From Porticoccaceae bacterium (lineage in GTDB: Bacteria > Pseudomonadota > Gammaproteobacteria > Pseudomonadales > Porticoccaceae), in the NCBI GenBank assembly GCA_026005035.1, contig BPKH01000002.1, positions 186,001 to 250,000 on the forward strand: a stretch of DNA of 64,000 bases, given 5' to 3'. Positions within the stretch are counted from its first letter, which is position 1, and each line of letters begins with the position of its first letter. The notes below the pieces were generated by a model. It saw only the letters and a program-made list of their open reading frames with translations, was not told the origin of the DNA and did no database searches. Positions 9,880 to 19,187 of the stretch are shown in pieces. The translations under genes were made by a program, and so were the position numbers.

Positions 9880-10751
9880 CGAACAACTCCTTGATGCGCT
9901 CGATCATTTTCGGAATGAGCTTGTCGCGCCGGAAAGCTGCCGCCGCGCGGCGGCGCACTTCCCGTTCCAGGCTGTCGGCTTTTCCGTCGAGGACGGCGCG
10001 CACCGCACCAAAGGCAAGCGGCACGGTGAGGTCCACCCGCCAAAGGTCGGCAATGTCGAGCGTGAAGGCATTGCTCGAATCCTCGTGGATGAAGCCCAAG
10101 CGGGGGTAACGCCCCCACGGCGGCCACCGCAATATCAGCGGCGGCCTCGACGAAGGTGGCCGCGTGGTTGATGGCTTGGTTGGGAAGATCTGCCGCTGTG
10201 GGGTTGTTGCGGTCGTACCGGCGCCCCTGCCAGCGGATCCCGAAGCGCTGCGCGAGAAGCCTGTAGCTTTCCTTGATGCGCGCGCCTTCGATGCCCCGCA
10301 GGGTTTCGATGTCGCGGTGCGGCAGCACGCGACCGAATCGCCAGGCGTAGAGCCTGCGGGCGGTGTCGAGCCGGCGGCGGGGATCGGCCCACCGCTCGGC
10401 ATGGGCCCGCGCGACCTCCGAGCGGCCCTGGCCCATGGGGGGCGCGGTGTAGCTTTTTACGCCGCCTTCGCCGACGGCGGCGATCAGCGTGCCATGGCGG
10501 GCGCACAGGCGCAGCACGTCTTGCGTGAGGCTGGTGCCGGGCCCGAGCAGAATCATCGATACGGCTTGATAGGGAATGGCGTAGTCGCCGGCATCGAGCG
10601 TTTCGCTCTTGGCGGCGACGAAACGCAACGTCCCGTCTTCCACCGACAGGCGGCCGTACTCGAGCCACAGCAGACCATGCCGGTCGACATGGGGAATGCG
10701 CGACGCCGCCAGCCCGAGCCGTCCGATGAGCGGACCGGATGAGGAGCTCAT
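9851..10751 (-). CDS. cas1: CRISPR-associated integrase Cas1, type I-E (one frameshift)
   Basis: From the ATG at 10749-10751 the frame reads through IPHVDRHGLLWLEYGRLSVED, LLGPGTSLTQ and KESYRLLAQRFGIRW, all typical of Cas1e. Near 10102-10106 a run of five G (plus strand) shifts the frame. Removing one G restores LPRLGFIHEDSSNAFTLDIA and the C-terminal DIADLWRVDLTVPLAF part through 9851. The repaired protein is about 299 residues, normal for Cas1e, and the expected metal-binding Glu, His and Asp regions lie on both sides of the shift. A sequencing error is more likely than real loss because both halves are well preserved. If the shift is real, spacer acquisition is dead. Confidence 0.9.
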
Positions 10752-11446
10752 CGCGGCGGGGCGAGCAAGACCATGCCGAAACCGAACGCCCGGTGGCGGC
10801 CGATGCCGCGCGCGAGTCGCTCGGCGAAGCGGGCGGGGTCGAGGATCACGGCCTCGGCGCCAAAGAGCGCCCACGGCCGTTTGATGACCTTCAGCCGATT
10901 GCCGTTGCCGCGGTCGCGCCGCAACAGCCGCGATTGCGCATCCATGCCAAGGAGCTCCACCTGCTCCAACTGCACAGCCCCTTGCCACTGGCGGGTGAAC
11001 CACTCTCGATAAACCTCGCCGCGCGGTGGGGTGCCATCGCCCAGACGGTCCAGAGCACGAAGGTAGACGTCTTTTTCGTCGTCGTCCTTGCGTGAGACCG
11101 GGCACGCGAGCACTTCGATGTGCAGGCGCTTTCCTGTGCGCCACTCGCTGGGCATCGGTTTGCTCGCCATCGCTGCCGCGTCGAGCGCTTGCCAGGCCGG
11201 AGGCGAGGCGTAGGTCTGGGCATGTTCGAGCAACTCCGAGGCGTCGGCTTTGGCGTAGGCGAGCACTTCCCGGCGACGTTCCAGGTGGCGAAATGGCTTG
11301 GGTGCCAGTTCGCCGAACAGCGCCGCAAACCAGGCGTGCAGGGTGTAGCCCCAGGTTTCGTCTTCCTGGGTGATGCCGTGCGCGTGGGCAAAACGCATCA
11401 GGCGCGGCGGGTCGACGGGAATGCGCACGAGGTAAAGAGGGTTCAT
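10748..11446 (-). CDS. cas6e: crRNA endoribonuclease Cas6e (CasE)
   Basis: This encodes 232 residues from the ATG at 11446 (MNPLYLVRIPVD). Cas6e cuts the repeat hairpin of pre-crRNA and stays on the 3' handle in Cascade. An early His pair (RFAHAHGI) sits where the catalytic His of the family is found. The C-terminal glycine-rich loop GIGRHRAFGFGMVLLAP is the classic Cas6 RAMP signature. A longer upstream start would overlap cas5e heavily. Here the ATGA overlap with the cas5e stop supports the chosen start. The stop overlaps the cas1 start. Confidence 0.95.
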   Translation of the reverse strand: MNPLYLVRIPVDPPRLMRFAHAHGITQEDETWGYTLHAWFAALFGELAPKPFRHLERRREVLAYAKADASELLEHAQTYASPPAWQALDAAAMASKPMPSEWRTGKRLHIEVLACPVSRKDDDEKDVYLRALDRLGDGTPPRGEVYREWFTRQWQGAVQLEQVELLGMDAQSRLLRRDRGNGNRLKVIKRPWALFGAEAVILDPARFAERLARGIGRHRAFGFGMVLLAPPR

Positions 11447-12174
11447 TTGGTCACCTCCAGCATACCCACGGCGTAGCGCTCGGACCCGCGGTGGATGTTG
11501 TTGGCCCAATCACGCCGGTCGTAGCGCTCTTCGGTGCCGGCCCCCGCGCCCTCGTCCAGCGGCCACAGGGCGGTGATGTGCGCGGGCCGGCGGCGGGGAC
11601 CAATCTCGGCCAGCGGTTCGGCGGCGAGCGCGGCTTTCACGCCCTCGGCCATGCGGCGGCCCCAGAGAATGGGCGCCGCGGGCAGGCAGGGCTTGCGGCC
11701 CAGGAACAGCGGGCGCGCCGGGCGGCGAAGCGCGGCTTCCAGATCGTCGAGGGTCGGCGCGCCGTCGCCATCGAGGGCGAGCGCCACGGTGGCCACGCCA
11801 TTGGCCCAGTGGTCGCGCCAGCGTTGGTGGGTGTAGTGTCCTTTTTTCCGAATCTGGTTTGCTACATCACCAGCGCGTCTTTCGACGCGCCCGCGGGTGG
11901 TCCAGCCGGTATCGACGAGGAAGGATTGGCCGAGATCGACCGTCTGGTACTCCGTCAGAGGTTCGGGCTCCGCATCCCAACGCGCGGCAAAGCGCAGCCG
12001 GTCTTGCAAGGCCTGCAGTTTCGCGGTGTCGCGGTGGTCCCAGCCCAGGGCGTTGCCCAAGAGCCCCGCGAGCATGGAGCGGCCCGGAAAACGCCAGGTG
12101 GGGTTGTTCTGGTCTACTACCACACTGCCGAAGCTCATCAGCGGCGCATCGAAGCGCAGGATCAAGACTTCCAT
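11443..12174 (-). CDS. cas5e: Cascade subunit Cas5e (CasD)
   Basis: This encodes 243 residues. It starts MEVLILRFDAPLMSFGSVVV, the RAMP-fold opening of Cas5e, followed by NPTWRFPGRSMLAGLLGNAL and a LFLGRKPCLPAAPI segment near the middle. Cas5e caps the 5' handle of the crRNA and contacts Cas8e and the first Cas7 subunit. The gene has normal length and no defects. It sits between cas7e (12 bases upstream) and cas6e (4-base overlap) in the usual order. Confidence 0.95.
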   Translation of the reverse strand: MEVLILRFDAPLMSFGSVVVDQNNPTWRFPGRSMLAGLLGNALGWDHRDTAKLQALQDRLRFAARWDAEPEPLTEYQTVDLGQSFLVDTGWTTRGRVERRAGDVANQIRKKGHYTHQRWRDHWANGVATVALALDGDGAPTLDDLEAALRRPARPLFLGRKPCLPAAPILWGRRMAEGVKAALAAEPLAEIGPRRRPAHITALWPLDEGAGAGTEERYDRRDWANNIHRGSERYAVGMLEVTK

Positions 12175-12186
12175 GGCGGGGCTGCC

Positions 12187-13329
12187 TCAGCGTCCCGAGC
12201 CGAAGACCGCATCGAGTGCGGCATCCACGGCCTGCGGCACCGGTTGTTTGGGCGGCAGGTGCGGCGGCTGGTCGAGGGAGGTGGCGAGGAAGCGCCCATC
12301 GTCGGCTGTGGGGCCGCCATACATCTCGTCGAGGGACTTCACATAGGCGGCGAGCCGCTCGAGCGCCGCCTGGCGCAGATCGGTCTTGCCGTCGGCTTTG
12401 AGCGCGTCGAGATAGGCATTGGCAAGCGCGCGCGGCTGCGCGGTGCCGGTTTCCAGGTACAAGACATCGGCCCAGGCATAGGGCGCGGTGCTGCCCTTCT
12501 TGGCGCCGGGGCTTTGCCGCAGGATGCTCCGGATCAAGGCCTCGAGAATGCGGCGGGCGGTCGTGGGGTCTTGTGCCTTCCAGTCTTTGGGTTTGCAGCC
12601 GGTGAGGTTGGAGAGCAACAGCGGCACGTCCACGGCCACGTAGCCGTAATAGAGGCCGGCGCCGAGTTCGGTCTGGTTGGCGTGCGCGGCGCCGGTTTCG
12701 TCGTCGCGGTTGAGGTCATCGACCACGGTGAAGTAGTCCATCTCGGTCTGGGCGGCATGGACGGTGAAGGCATGCGCCACATGCACCGGCGCGTCCACGC
12801 GCGCGAGCAGGTCCGAGGTGACCATGCGGCCAAAGAGCGCCCCGGTGAGCCCCGCGGCCGCCTTGCCCATGGCTTTGATGTTTTCTTTCTCCTCCTTCGA
12901 CTTGAGCCGTTCGGTCAGCGCCTTCACCGGATCGCTCTGTTCGGCGGCCCAGCGCAAAAGCTCGGCGAAGTAGTCGGCTTCGCGCAGGCCGAACAGAACG
13001 GGTTGATGCAGATCGCCACCTTCCTTGACGCCACCGTCGATCACTGCTTTGGCCAGCGGCTCGATGAGGGCCTGGGCTTGCGCTTCGGGAACGCCGGCGG
13101 CCACGGCCTTCGGCAGGACGGTTCGGGTGAAAAACGAGCGCGTGCGCTGGGCGTCGGGTAAATCGGGGAGCTGCTCGACCAGATCCTCCCGCCAATGGCG
13201 CTTGAGGCACTGCGAAGAGACGCGCAGCCGCACGGCGTTGCCGAAGGGAATGCGCTTGGCGAGGTTGGCGTCATCTCGGTTCAAGAGGCTGGCGGGGTAG
13301 GCGGTGAGGGTGTGGATTTGCAGGAACAT
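12187..13329 (-). CDS. cas7e: Cascade backbone subunit Cas7e (CasC/Cse4)
   Basis: This encodes 380 residues from the ATG at 13329 (MFLQIHTLTAYPASLLNRDD). The DDANLAKRIPFGNAVRLRVSS region with SQCLKRHWR is the Cas7e signature that grips crRNA. Further landmarks are ALFGRMVTSDLLARVDAPVH and MDYFTVVDDLNRDDETGA. Six copies form the Cascade backbone along the crRNA spacer. The gene is intact. It starts 4 bases after the cse2 stop. Confidence 0.95.
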   Translation of the reverse strand: MFLQIHTLTAYPASLLNRDDANLAKRIPFGNAVRLRVSSQCLKRHWREDLVEQLPDLPDAQRTRSFFTRTVLPKAVAAGVPEAQAQALIEPLAKAVIDGGVKEGGDLHQPVLFGLREADYFAELLRWAAEQSDPVKALTERLKSKEEKENIKAMGKAAAGLTGALFGRMVTSDLLARVDAPVHVAHAFTVHAAQTEMDYFTVVDDLNRDDETGAAHANQTELGAGLYYGYVAVDVPLLLSNLTGCKPKDWKAQDPTTARRILEALIRSILRQSPGAKKGSTAPYAWADVLYLETGTAQPRALANAYLDALKADGKTDLRQAALERLAAYVKSLDEMYGGPTADDGRFLATSLDQPPHLPPKQPVPQAVDAALDAVFGSGR

Positions 13330-13333
13330 GGGT

Positions 13334-13864
13334 TCACTCCTTGGCTTGGGTGTCTTGGGGAAGATGGCGGTAGAACGTGGCCGCAATGCGGCGGTGGATT
13401 CGCTCGCGCTTGTCTGAGTCGTGCGTGAGCAGAAACTGCGCGGCATCACACCAATCGAAGCGCTCGCCTTTGGCGGCAAGAAAGCGCACCGCGCGCATGA
13501 ACAGATGGGTGCGCACGCCTTCGGGTGCCGAGAGCAGTTGCTCCAGTCGCCCCTCTGAAAAAAGGCTTTCCGCCAGCGCTTGCCCCAAGGGGCGCTTGGG
13601 GTCGTGGGAATCGGCACCACAGACAGCCAGGCCCCAGGCGAGTGTCATCCAGGCTTCGGTTTGCGATTCGTTCGGTAGCTCATCCCGGAGATGGCGCAAC
13701 CATAGCCGGTAGAAGGCCAGTGGCGGCGTTTGCCCAGGCGCCCAGCGGCGCAGCGCCGCGCGGTCGCCCGCCGGGTAATGGGTGTGGCCGATGACGCTCG
13801 CCAGGCGGCCGATGCGGGTGGCGAGCGTGTCTTGCGGTGTGTCGGTGTGGGGGGATGGGGTCAT
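13334..13864 (-). CDS. cse2: Cascade small subunit Cse2 (CasB, Cas11e)
   Basis: This encodes 176 residues from the ATG at 13864, whose first bases overlap the TGA that ends cas8e. The all-helical protein includes AALRRWAPGQTPPLAFYRLW, WMTLAWGLAVCG, RPLGQALAESLFSEGRLEQL and DWCDAAQFLLTHD, matching the Cse2 pattern. Two copies stabilise the R-loop in Cascade. The frame is intact, which contrasts with the heavily shifted gene just upstream. Confidence 0.93.
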   Translation of the reverse strand: MTPSPHTDTPQDTLATRIGRLASVIGHTHYPAGDRAALRRWAPGQTPPLAFYRLWLRHLRDELPNESQTEAWMTLAWGLAVCGADSHDPKRPLGQALAESLFSEGRLEQLLSAPEGVRTHLFMRAVRFLAAKGERFDWCDAAQFLLTHDSDKRERIHRRIAATFYRHLPQDTQAKE

Positions 13865-15455
13865 GCGGGGGTCTCCTCTTCGAGAACATCGGACGGCGCT
13901 GGGCTGCGGCGCGGCTGCGGGAAGTCGTGTTTGCGCAGCATTCCGTGAAAGATCCCTTGCGCTTTGGTGAGCGCCCGCCAGCGCCGGTTGGTGGGCAGCG
14001 GCAGGCGCTCCTGAGCCCGATCGAGCAGGTCTTGCGCGACATCCACGAGGCTTCTGCTGCCAATCGCGGCGCACGGCGTCGTGGGCTTCATCGGCGCCGC
14101 GCCACAGCGCCGGGAAAGAAATCGGCTTCCCATCGCCGCTGAAACGCGCGGCGGGCGGCTGCGCGAGCGCTCTTGACGCGCTCGAAATCCGGCTTTTCGG
14201 GGCCGCCTTCGGCCAGAAGGGCGAGCGCCGTGGATAAGGCGTTTTGCACGGCCCTGGCATCCGCCAGTTGTTTTTCCGCCAGATGGCCGAGGCTGTCGCG
14301 GCTTTGTTTACTGAGCAAGGCCATGCGGGCTTTGGGCGGCACGGGGATTTCTGCACGGTGGTAGCCTTCCGTGGTGCCTTCCCCGCGCACCAGGCAGGAG
14401 GCGAGGAACCAGGCATGGCCATGGCCCGGCCGGGGCTTTTGCAATGGCGTGAGTTCGAAGCCTTGTTCGAAGAGCAGCTTACACAGGCGTTCTGGGGTGA
14501 AACCTTCGGCTTTAGGTTGAGTGCTGAACGCTCCGGCGAGCTGATCGGCGTCCAGGGGTCGCCGACATCGCCGCTTTCCAGGGTCTTGGGGCCGATCTGC
14601 CGTGCCTTGCTGGTCGCACCCAGCGCGATCATCCGGCCCATTGCATCGCGCACCAGGCGCACCGCGCGGCAGGCTTCGATGAACCAGGGTTCGAGATCCT
14701 TGATGTCATACTGATGGGTCGCTTCGCTGCCAGGGCCTGAGCCAGGTCAGCACTACGCCCCGCGGGGCATAATCGAAGGCCCTTATCGTCTCGGCGCGCA
14801 GGCCGCAGACGATTTTGGTTTCTTCCCGAAACCGCGCGCCCCATGCGCGCGAACTCACCCAGGAGACGATGGCGCGGCTGGCAAAGCCGCCGTTCATCCG
14901 CACGATGCCGTAGTTGCCCTGCCCCAAAACACCGCTCGTGGTCTGCAGCAGGAGCAGGGCGTAGAGCCACGCTTCGGCCTCCCCCGGCTCCACACGGGCC
15001 ATTTTGACGTCGTGGTTCCTGGCAGTAACCAGTACATCGAGTTCGTCCGGCCGGCTGGCTTTGGGGTCGAACACGGTCTTGCCGCGGCTCGTCTTGACGC
15101 CGTAATCGGGTGACTCTTCCTCCCAACTCCGCCAGGGGTGCTGCAAAAACGCCGGCTTGGTGACGTCCTCCACCACGAGTTGCCAGGCCTCGGGAATGCC
15201 TTCGGCGAGGTCGAGCAGGCCTTCGCGCCAGTAGGCGGGATCATCGGGAAGGTCGTCGGTCGGCCGGCGCGCCTGGATGCTGGCGGCCAGTTGCACGAGG
15301 AAGACATGCCAGGGGTCGGCCTGATGAGCGCGCAGGCCGGTGTAACCCTCGATGGCTTCTGCGGAAAGCAGGGCGAGGAGCTCGGGAAGGTTCACGCGGC
15401 GCTCGCCCTGCGCGGTGCGCACCCCGATCAGAGGGTCGTGAAGAAGGTCATGCAT
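13861..15455 (-). CDS. cas8e: Cascade large subunit Cas8e (CasA/Cse1), at least four frameshifts
   Basis: Translation starts at the ATG at 15455 (MHDLLHDPLIGVRTAQGERR), 8 bases inside cas3. Recognisable parts are LVQLAASIQARRP, SGVLGQGNYGIVRMNGGFAS and YDIKDLEPWFIEACRAVRLV. Further on come GFTPERLCKLLFEQGFELTP, HGHAWFLASCLVRGEGTTEG and LVDVAQDLLDRAQERLPLP. Joining them needs single-base corrections near 14731, 14512, 14112 and 14058. The repaired protein is about 530 residues, a normal Cas8e length. Cas8e recognises the PAM and recruits Cas3. Conserved coding potential in every segment argues for sequence errors. If the shifts are real, interference would be lost. Confidence 0.88.
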
Positions 15456-17988
15456 CGTCTTTCTCCAGGCCAAGCCGGGTGTAGCGGAAACGTTGATGGC
15501 CGATCGCAAACCGAAAGCCGTCCGGGGTCGGTTCGGCGCGCACCGATTCCGGTACGGTGGCGCCCTCCAGCCAGCGTGCGGGGATGGCAACACGGCCAAT
15601 GTCGGCGCCGAATGGCGAGCGCATCGGTGTCTCGAGGGGAATATCGTACGTGGGATCCCCGAGCCGCGTGAGCACGCGCTCGCCCTGGTCCGGGTAGTGG
15701 AGTTCGCCGAAGGGTTTGTCATCGAGCACGGAGCGCAGGGCTTGGCGCAGCTCCCCCAGTTCCAGCCCTTCGATTTCCCGCCCATGTTTCTGCCAGGCAT
15801 CGTCCAGCGCTTGGAACGCTTCGGGATGGGTGGTGCGCTCGATGCGCTCGCGTGCTTGCTTTGGCAGCACGAGCAGCGGATCGCGGCGCAGCTCCGCCCA
15901 GGTGCAGGCCAGCACCCGGCCGTCGGCATAGACGCGGCCCAGGCCGGCCGGGGCGCGCAGCATCCGGTTCTTGTCGAGGTAACTGGAGAGTTCCTTGTCT
16001 GGCACGCGCACGAGCGCCCGTGGTGCTTCGAACCCGGGCGGGCGCGCACGCCCCGCATGGCGGTGGAGCCTGCCCAGCCGCTGGATCAGCACGTCCATCG
16101 GGGCGAGGTCGGTGACGAGCCAGTCGGCGTCGATGTCGAGGCTTTGCTCCAGTGTCTGCGTTCCGATGATGAGCCTGGCCCCGTCGGGCGAGCCTTTACC
16201 GAACTGTGCGGTGACGGCCGCATCGAGCCGTTCGCGGTCTTCCCGGGCAAAGCGGCCGTGGTGGGGGCAGCGCACGCCGTCGAGGGCGAACAGGGCGGGC
16301 AGCAGTTCCGGGTGGTCGGCTTCGAGCGCGCTCTCCACGCGCCGAAAGAGCGCATTGGCGCGCGCCACCGTGTTGCAGACGATGAGCACCCGCGCGCCGG
16401 CTTGCAAGGCGGCGATGAGCGGCGGAATCAGCGCTTCGTCGTCGGTGAGCGTGGGGGACAGTTCCACCGCGATCTGCCGCTCGCGCGCCGCCGGCATGGG
16501 CCAGGCGCGGTTTCGGGAAGAAAGGAGCGGATAGGGGCGCGCGATGGCCTCTGCCAACGACGCCATGTCGCGTTCGAAGTACTTCGCTGCGGCCGATTCG
16601 CCCAAGGTGGCCGACAGCAACAGCGCCCAGCCGCCGCGCCCGACATGGCCTTGGAGGAGGGCGCGCAGGACTTCGCGCATGTAGGGGTCGGAGGCATGGA
16701 CTTCATCCACCACCAGCAGGTGGCGGTCCAGGCACACCGAGCGCAGCAGGCTGTGCTTGACTTGCAGCACCGAGAGCAGTGCCTGGTCGATGGTGCCCAC
16801 GGCAATCGGCGCGGCCAGAAACCGCTTGGGCCGCTCGGCGGACCACAGCCGTTCGCGCTTGTGGTCTGGTTCGCTGTCGTCCCAAATCGTGCCTTGTGGG
16901 GCAGGCAGCACGGGTGCCCCATCGACCTTCACATATCCCGGGGCGGCAAGGAGCACCGGCCCGGGGCGGGCATCGGATTCGAAGGCCGCATCCACCGCGC
17001 GGCGCGCGCGCTCGTAGAGCTCGCGCGCGGCGACGCGCGTGGGCAGCGCAAAGTACAGACCATCGACTTTGCCCTCGGCATAGAGGCGAAAGAACCAGGC
17101 GAGCGCCGCTTCGGTCTTGCCCGAGCCGGTGTCCGATTCCGCGAGGAGCAGCCGGGTTTCGTCGCTGGGCGCCAGCGTCTCTGCGAGTGTTTTCTGCAGT
17201 GCCGTGGGCTGGAAGGGGAAGATCTGATCGAAAGGTTTGACTGTCCGCGGCTCGGGTGTCACGAGCCCGATCGCGCGCAGGGCGCGCTCTGCGGCCTTGC
17301 GGGCAAAGACCTGGCGCGCTTCGTCGCCGTGTCGGTAAGGAAAGAACTGAGTGTCCGACCCGATCCAGTCGGCCAGCATCACCAGGCCCGCAGAGCGTTG
17401 CTGAAACTCGGGCGTGGCATCGATGGGTGGAACATCGTCTGTGAAGGCGTCGGGAAAGGCTTGCCGCGCGGCGCGCGCCAGTTCATCCAGCGCGCCGAGT
17501 GGATCGTAGTCGGCGGTGGGGCGCCACCATCGCGCGGCCGTGTCGCCGCCGCGACCTCCGTAGTCGTTCCAAGACACCGGCCGGCCATGGTGGGAGAGGC
17601 TGGCCACGAGCATCTGGAGCGCCTGCTCCTCGTCCCGGAACCAGCCCGCGATGTCGGTGATGAGCCGCGTCCACTGCGGCGGCCAGACGTCTTGCAGCTC
17701 CCACAGCAGCGCCAGCGCTTCCAGGACGTGCCCGGCGGTTTCGCGGGCTTCAGGGTCGGCCTTGGCTTGAAAGCCAAAGTTGCATTTGCCGAAGTCGTGG
17801 AGGAAGGCGATGACGGCAAGGCGAGCAAGCTGTTGTGCCGTGAGGGGAGCCCCCTGTGCCTCCGTCAACGGGCGGCGCATGGAGGGCAGGGCGAGGAGCG
17901 TGAGGAAAACACAAGCAACGTCTACAGCGTGGTCTGCGAGAGCGAGCTCTCCAAACCCTGCCTGCCGTTTACCCCATGCTTTTCTCAC
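15448..17988 (-). CDS. cas3: CRISPR-associated helicase/nuclease Cas3
   Basis: This encodes 846 residues from a GTG at 17988 behind an AAGGAGAG ribosome site. An N-terminal HD nuclease domain holds a LADHAVDVA region and the HD motif FLHDFGKCNFGFQAKA. It is followed by an SF2 helicase with Walker A SDTGSGKTEAALAWF, a DEVH box (VVDEVHASDPYM), LLLSATLG and the C-terminal ALDGVRCPHHGRFAREDRE and QRLGRLHRHA motifs. Cas3 unwinds and degrades DNA marked by Cascade. The gene is intact, the first of the cas operon, and overlaps cas8e by 8 bases. Confidence 0.97.
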   Translation of the reverse strand: MRKAWGKRQAGFGELALADHAVDVACVFLTLLALPSMRRPLTEAQGAPLTAQQLARLAVIAFLHDFGKCNFGFQAKADPEARETAGHVLEALALLWELQDVWPPQWTRLITDIAGWFRDEEQALQMLVASLSHHGRPVSWNDYGGRGGDTAARWWRPTADYDPLGALDELARAARQAFPDAFTDDVPPIDATPEFQQRSAGLVMLADWIGSDTQFFPYRHGDEARQVFARKAAERALRAIGLVTPEPRTVKPFDQIFPFQPTALQKTLAETLAPSDETRLLLAESDTGSGKTEAALAWFFRLYAEGKVDGLYFALPTRVAARELYERARRAVDAAFESDARPGPVLLAAPGYVKVDGAPVLPAPQGTIWDDSEPDHKRERLWSAERPKRFLAAPIAVGTIDQALLSVLQVKHSLLRSVCLDRHLLVVDEVHASDPYMREVLRALLQGHVGRGGWALLLSATLGESAAAKYFERDMASLAEAIARPYPLLSSRNRAWPMPAARERQIAVELSPTLTDDEALIPPLIAALQAGARVLIVCNTVARANALFRRVESALEADHPELLPALFALDGVRCPHHGRFAREDRERLDAAVTAQFGKGSPDGARLIIGTQTLEQSLDIDADWLVTDLAPMDVLIQRLGRLHRHAGRARPPGFEAPRALVRVPDKELSSYLDKNRMLRAPAGLGRVYADGRVLACTWAELRRDPLLVLPKQARERIERTTHPEAFQALDDAWQKHGREIEGLELGELRQALRSVLDDKPFGELHYPDQGERVLTRLGDPTYDIPLETPMRSPFGADIGRVAIPARWLEGATVPESVRAEPTPDGFRFAIGHQRFRYTRLGLEKDDA

Positions 17989-18042
17989 GGAAGCTCTCTC
18001 CTTGAGCTCTTGGTAGTGACGCGCGGGAAAAACGCCCGAGCT

Positions 18043-18072
18043 ATCCTAGTTCGGAAACCGCGCAGGGCTCAA
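18043..18072 (-). promoter_or_regulatory. Possible cas operon promoter
   Basis: On the minus strand TTGAGC (18067-18072) and TAGGAT (18043-18048) are separated by 18 bases, 55 bases ahead of the cas3 start. The match to the sigma-70 consensus is moderate. No repressor site could be recognised in this divergent region shared with the M48 protease gene. Confidence 0.4.
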
Positions 18073-18231
18073 CGACTGGCCTCGAACTTCCGAGGTCAAT
18101 TCCCGGCGAGCTCGAAAGTGGGTAGCGGGGGACGGCCCGCGGTGTTTGCAGAGGGGTGGTGCTCGAGAAGGCTGCTTCGCGCCCGGGACGAGGGTATCTT
18201 ATTGGCCGAAGGTGAACGGGGAGGGGGCAGG

Positions 18232-18999
18232 GTGACCAAGCGCATCGCCGCACTGATGGTGTTGTTGGCGAGTCTGGCGGGCTGCGCCACTTCGCCCACG
18301 GGGCGCAGTCAGTTGATTTTGATTTCGGATGCCGAGCTCGCCCAGATGGGGGTCCAGGCCTTCGACCAGATGCGCCAGGAGGTCCCGGTGAGCAAAGATC
18401 CGAAGTTGCGCGAGCGGGTGCGCTGCGTGGTCGAGGCGATCACCGCGCAGGTGTCGGCGCCCTATCGGTGGGAAGTGGAGGTGTTCGACGCCGACGAGGT
18501 GAACGCCTTCGCCCTGCCGGGGGGCAAGATCGGGGTCTTCAAGGGGCTGTTCAAAGCGGCGGAGAATCAACATCAGCTGGCGGCGGTGATCGGCCACGAG
18601 GTGGCCCACGTGATGGCCCGCCATGCGGCGGCGCGGGTCTCCCAGCAGCTGGTCACCCAGCTCGGGGTGTCGGTGGTGGCGGCTGGAACCGGGGTCCATC
18701 CCGATCTGATCGGGATGGGCGCCGATCTCCTCCTGACGTTGCCCTATTCGCGGGCCGACGAGTCGGAGGCGGACATCTTGGGGCTCACCTACATGGCGCG
18801 CGCCGGCTTCGATCCCCGGGAGAGCCTGGCCCTGTGGCGGAACATGGCCCGGGAAGCGGGGCCGCGACCGGTGGAGTTTCTCTCCACCCACCCGGCGCCG
18901 GAGACGCGCATGCGGGAACTGGAACGCCACCTGCCGCAAGCACTCGCCCTCTACGAGGAGGCCCGCGCGGCGGGCCGAACCCCCCGCTGCGATTCCTGA
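18232..18999 (+). CDS. M48 family metalloprotease lipoprotein
   Basis: This encodes 255 residues from a GTG behind a purine-rich GGGGAGGGGGCAG stretch. The N terminus TKRIAALMVLLASLAGCATS is a lipoprotein signal with lipobox LAGC, so the protein should be anchored to the envelope. The zinc site HEVAH is at residues 122-126, and the third ligand glutamate lies in SRADESEADILGLTYMARAG. STHPAPETRMREL near the C terminus is typical of LoiP/YggG and BepA-type M48 proteases. A role in outer-membrane protein quality control is inferred from the family. It is divergent from the cas operon with no evident link. Confidence 0.9.
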   Translation: MTKRIAALMVLLASLAGCATSPTGRSQLILISDAELAQMGVQAFDQMRQEVPVSKDPKLRERVRCVVEAITAQVSAPYRWEVEVFDADEVNAFALPGGKIGVFKGLFKAAENQHQLAAVIGHEVAHVMARHAAARVSQQLVTQLGVSVVAAGTGVHPDLIGMGADLLLTLPYSRADESEADILGLTYMARAGFDPRESLALWRNMAREAGPRPVEFLSTHPAPETRMRELERHLPQALALYEEARAAGRTPRCDS

Positions 19000-19187
19000 G
19001 TGGCGCGGCTGCGCCGCGCTTCACCTGGCGCCCGGGCTTTGCATCTCCCCTCCCATGGCATGAAGGGGGCGGGACTCCCGGTTGGGGTCTGTGCGCCGGC
19101 GTTTCCTCCGGGGAGGGGCCGGATCCACCTAGAGTCGCCAGCTTCCTGTGCTACCATCGGCCCGTTTTGCTGAGGAGGTCTCAAGGA

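Noticed and set aside
15493-18231. Very long plus-strand frame antisense to cas3 running into the M48 protease
   Set aside because: High-GC shadow of cas3. No starts with ribosome sites and no known domains before the protease at 18232.
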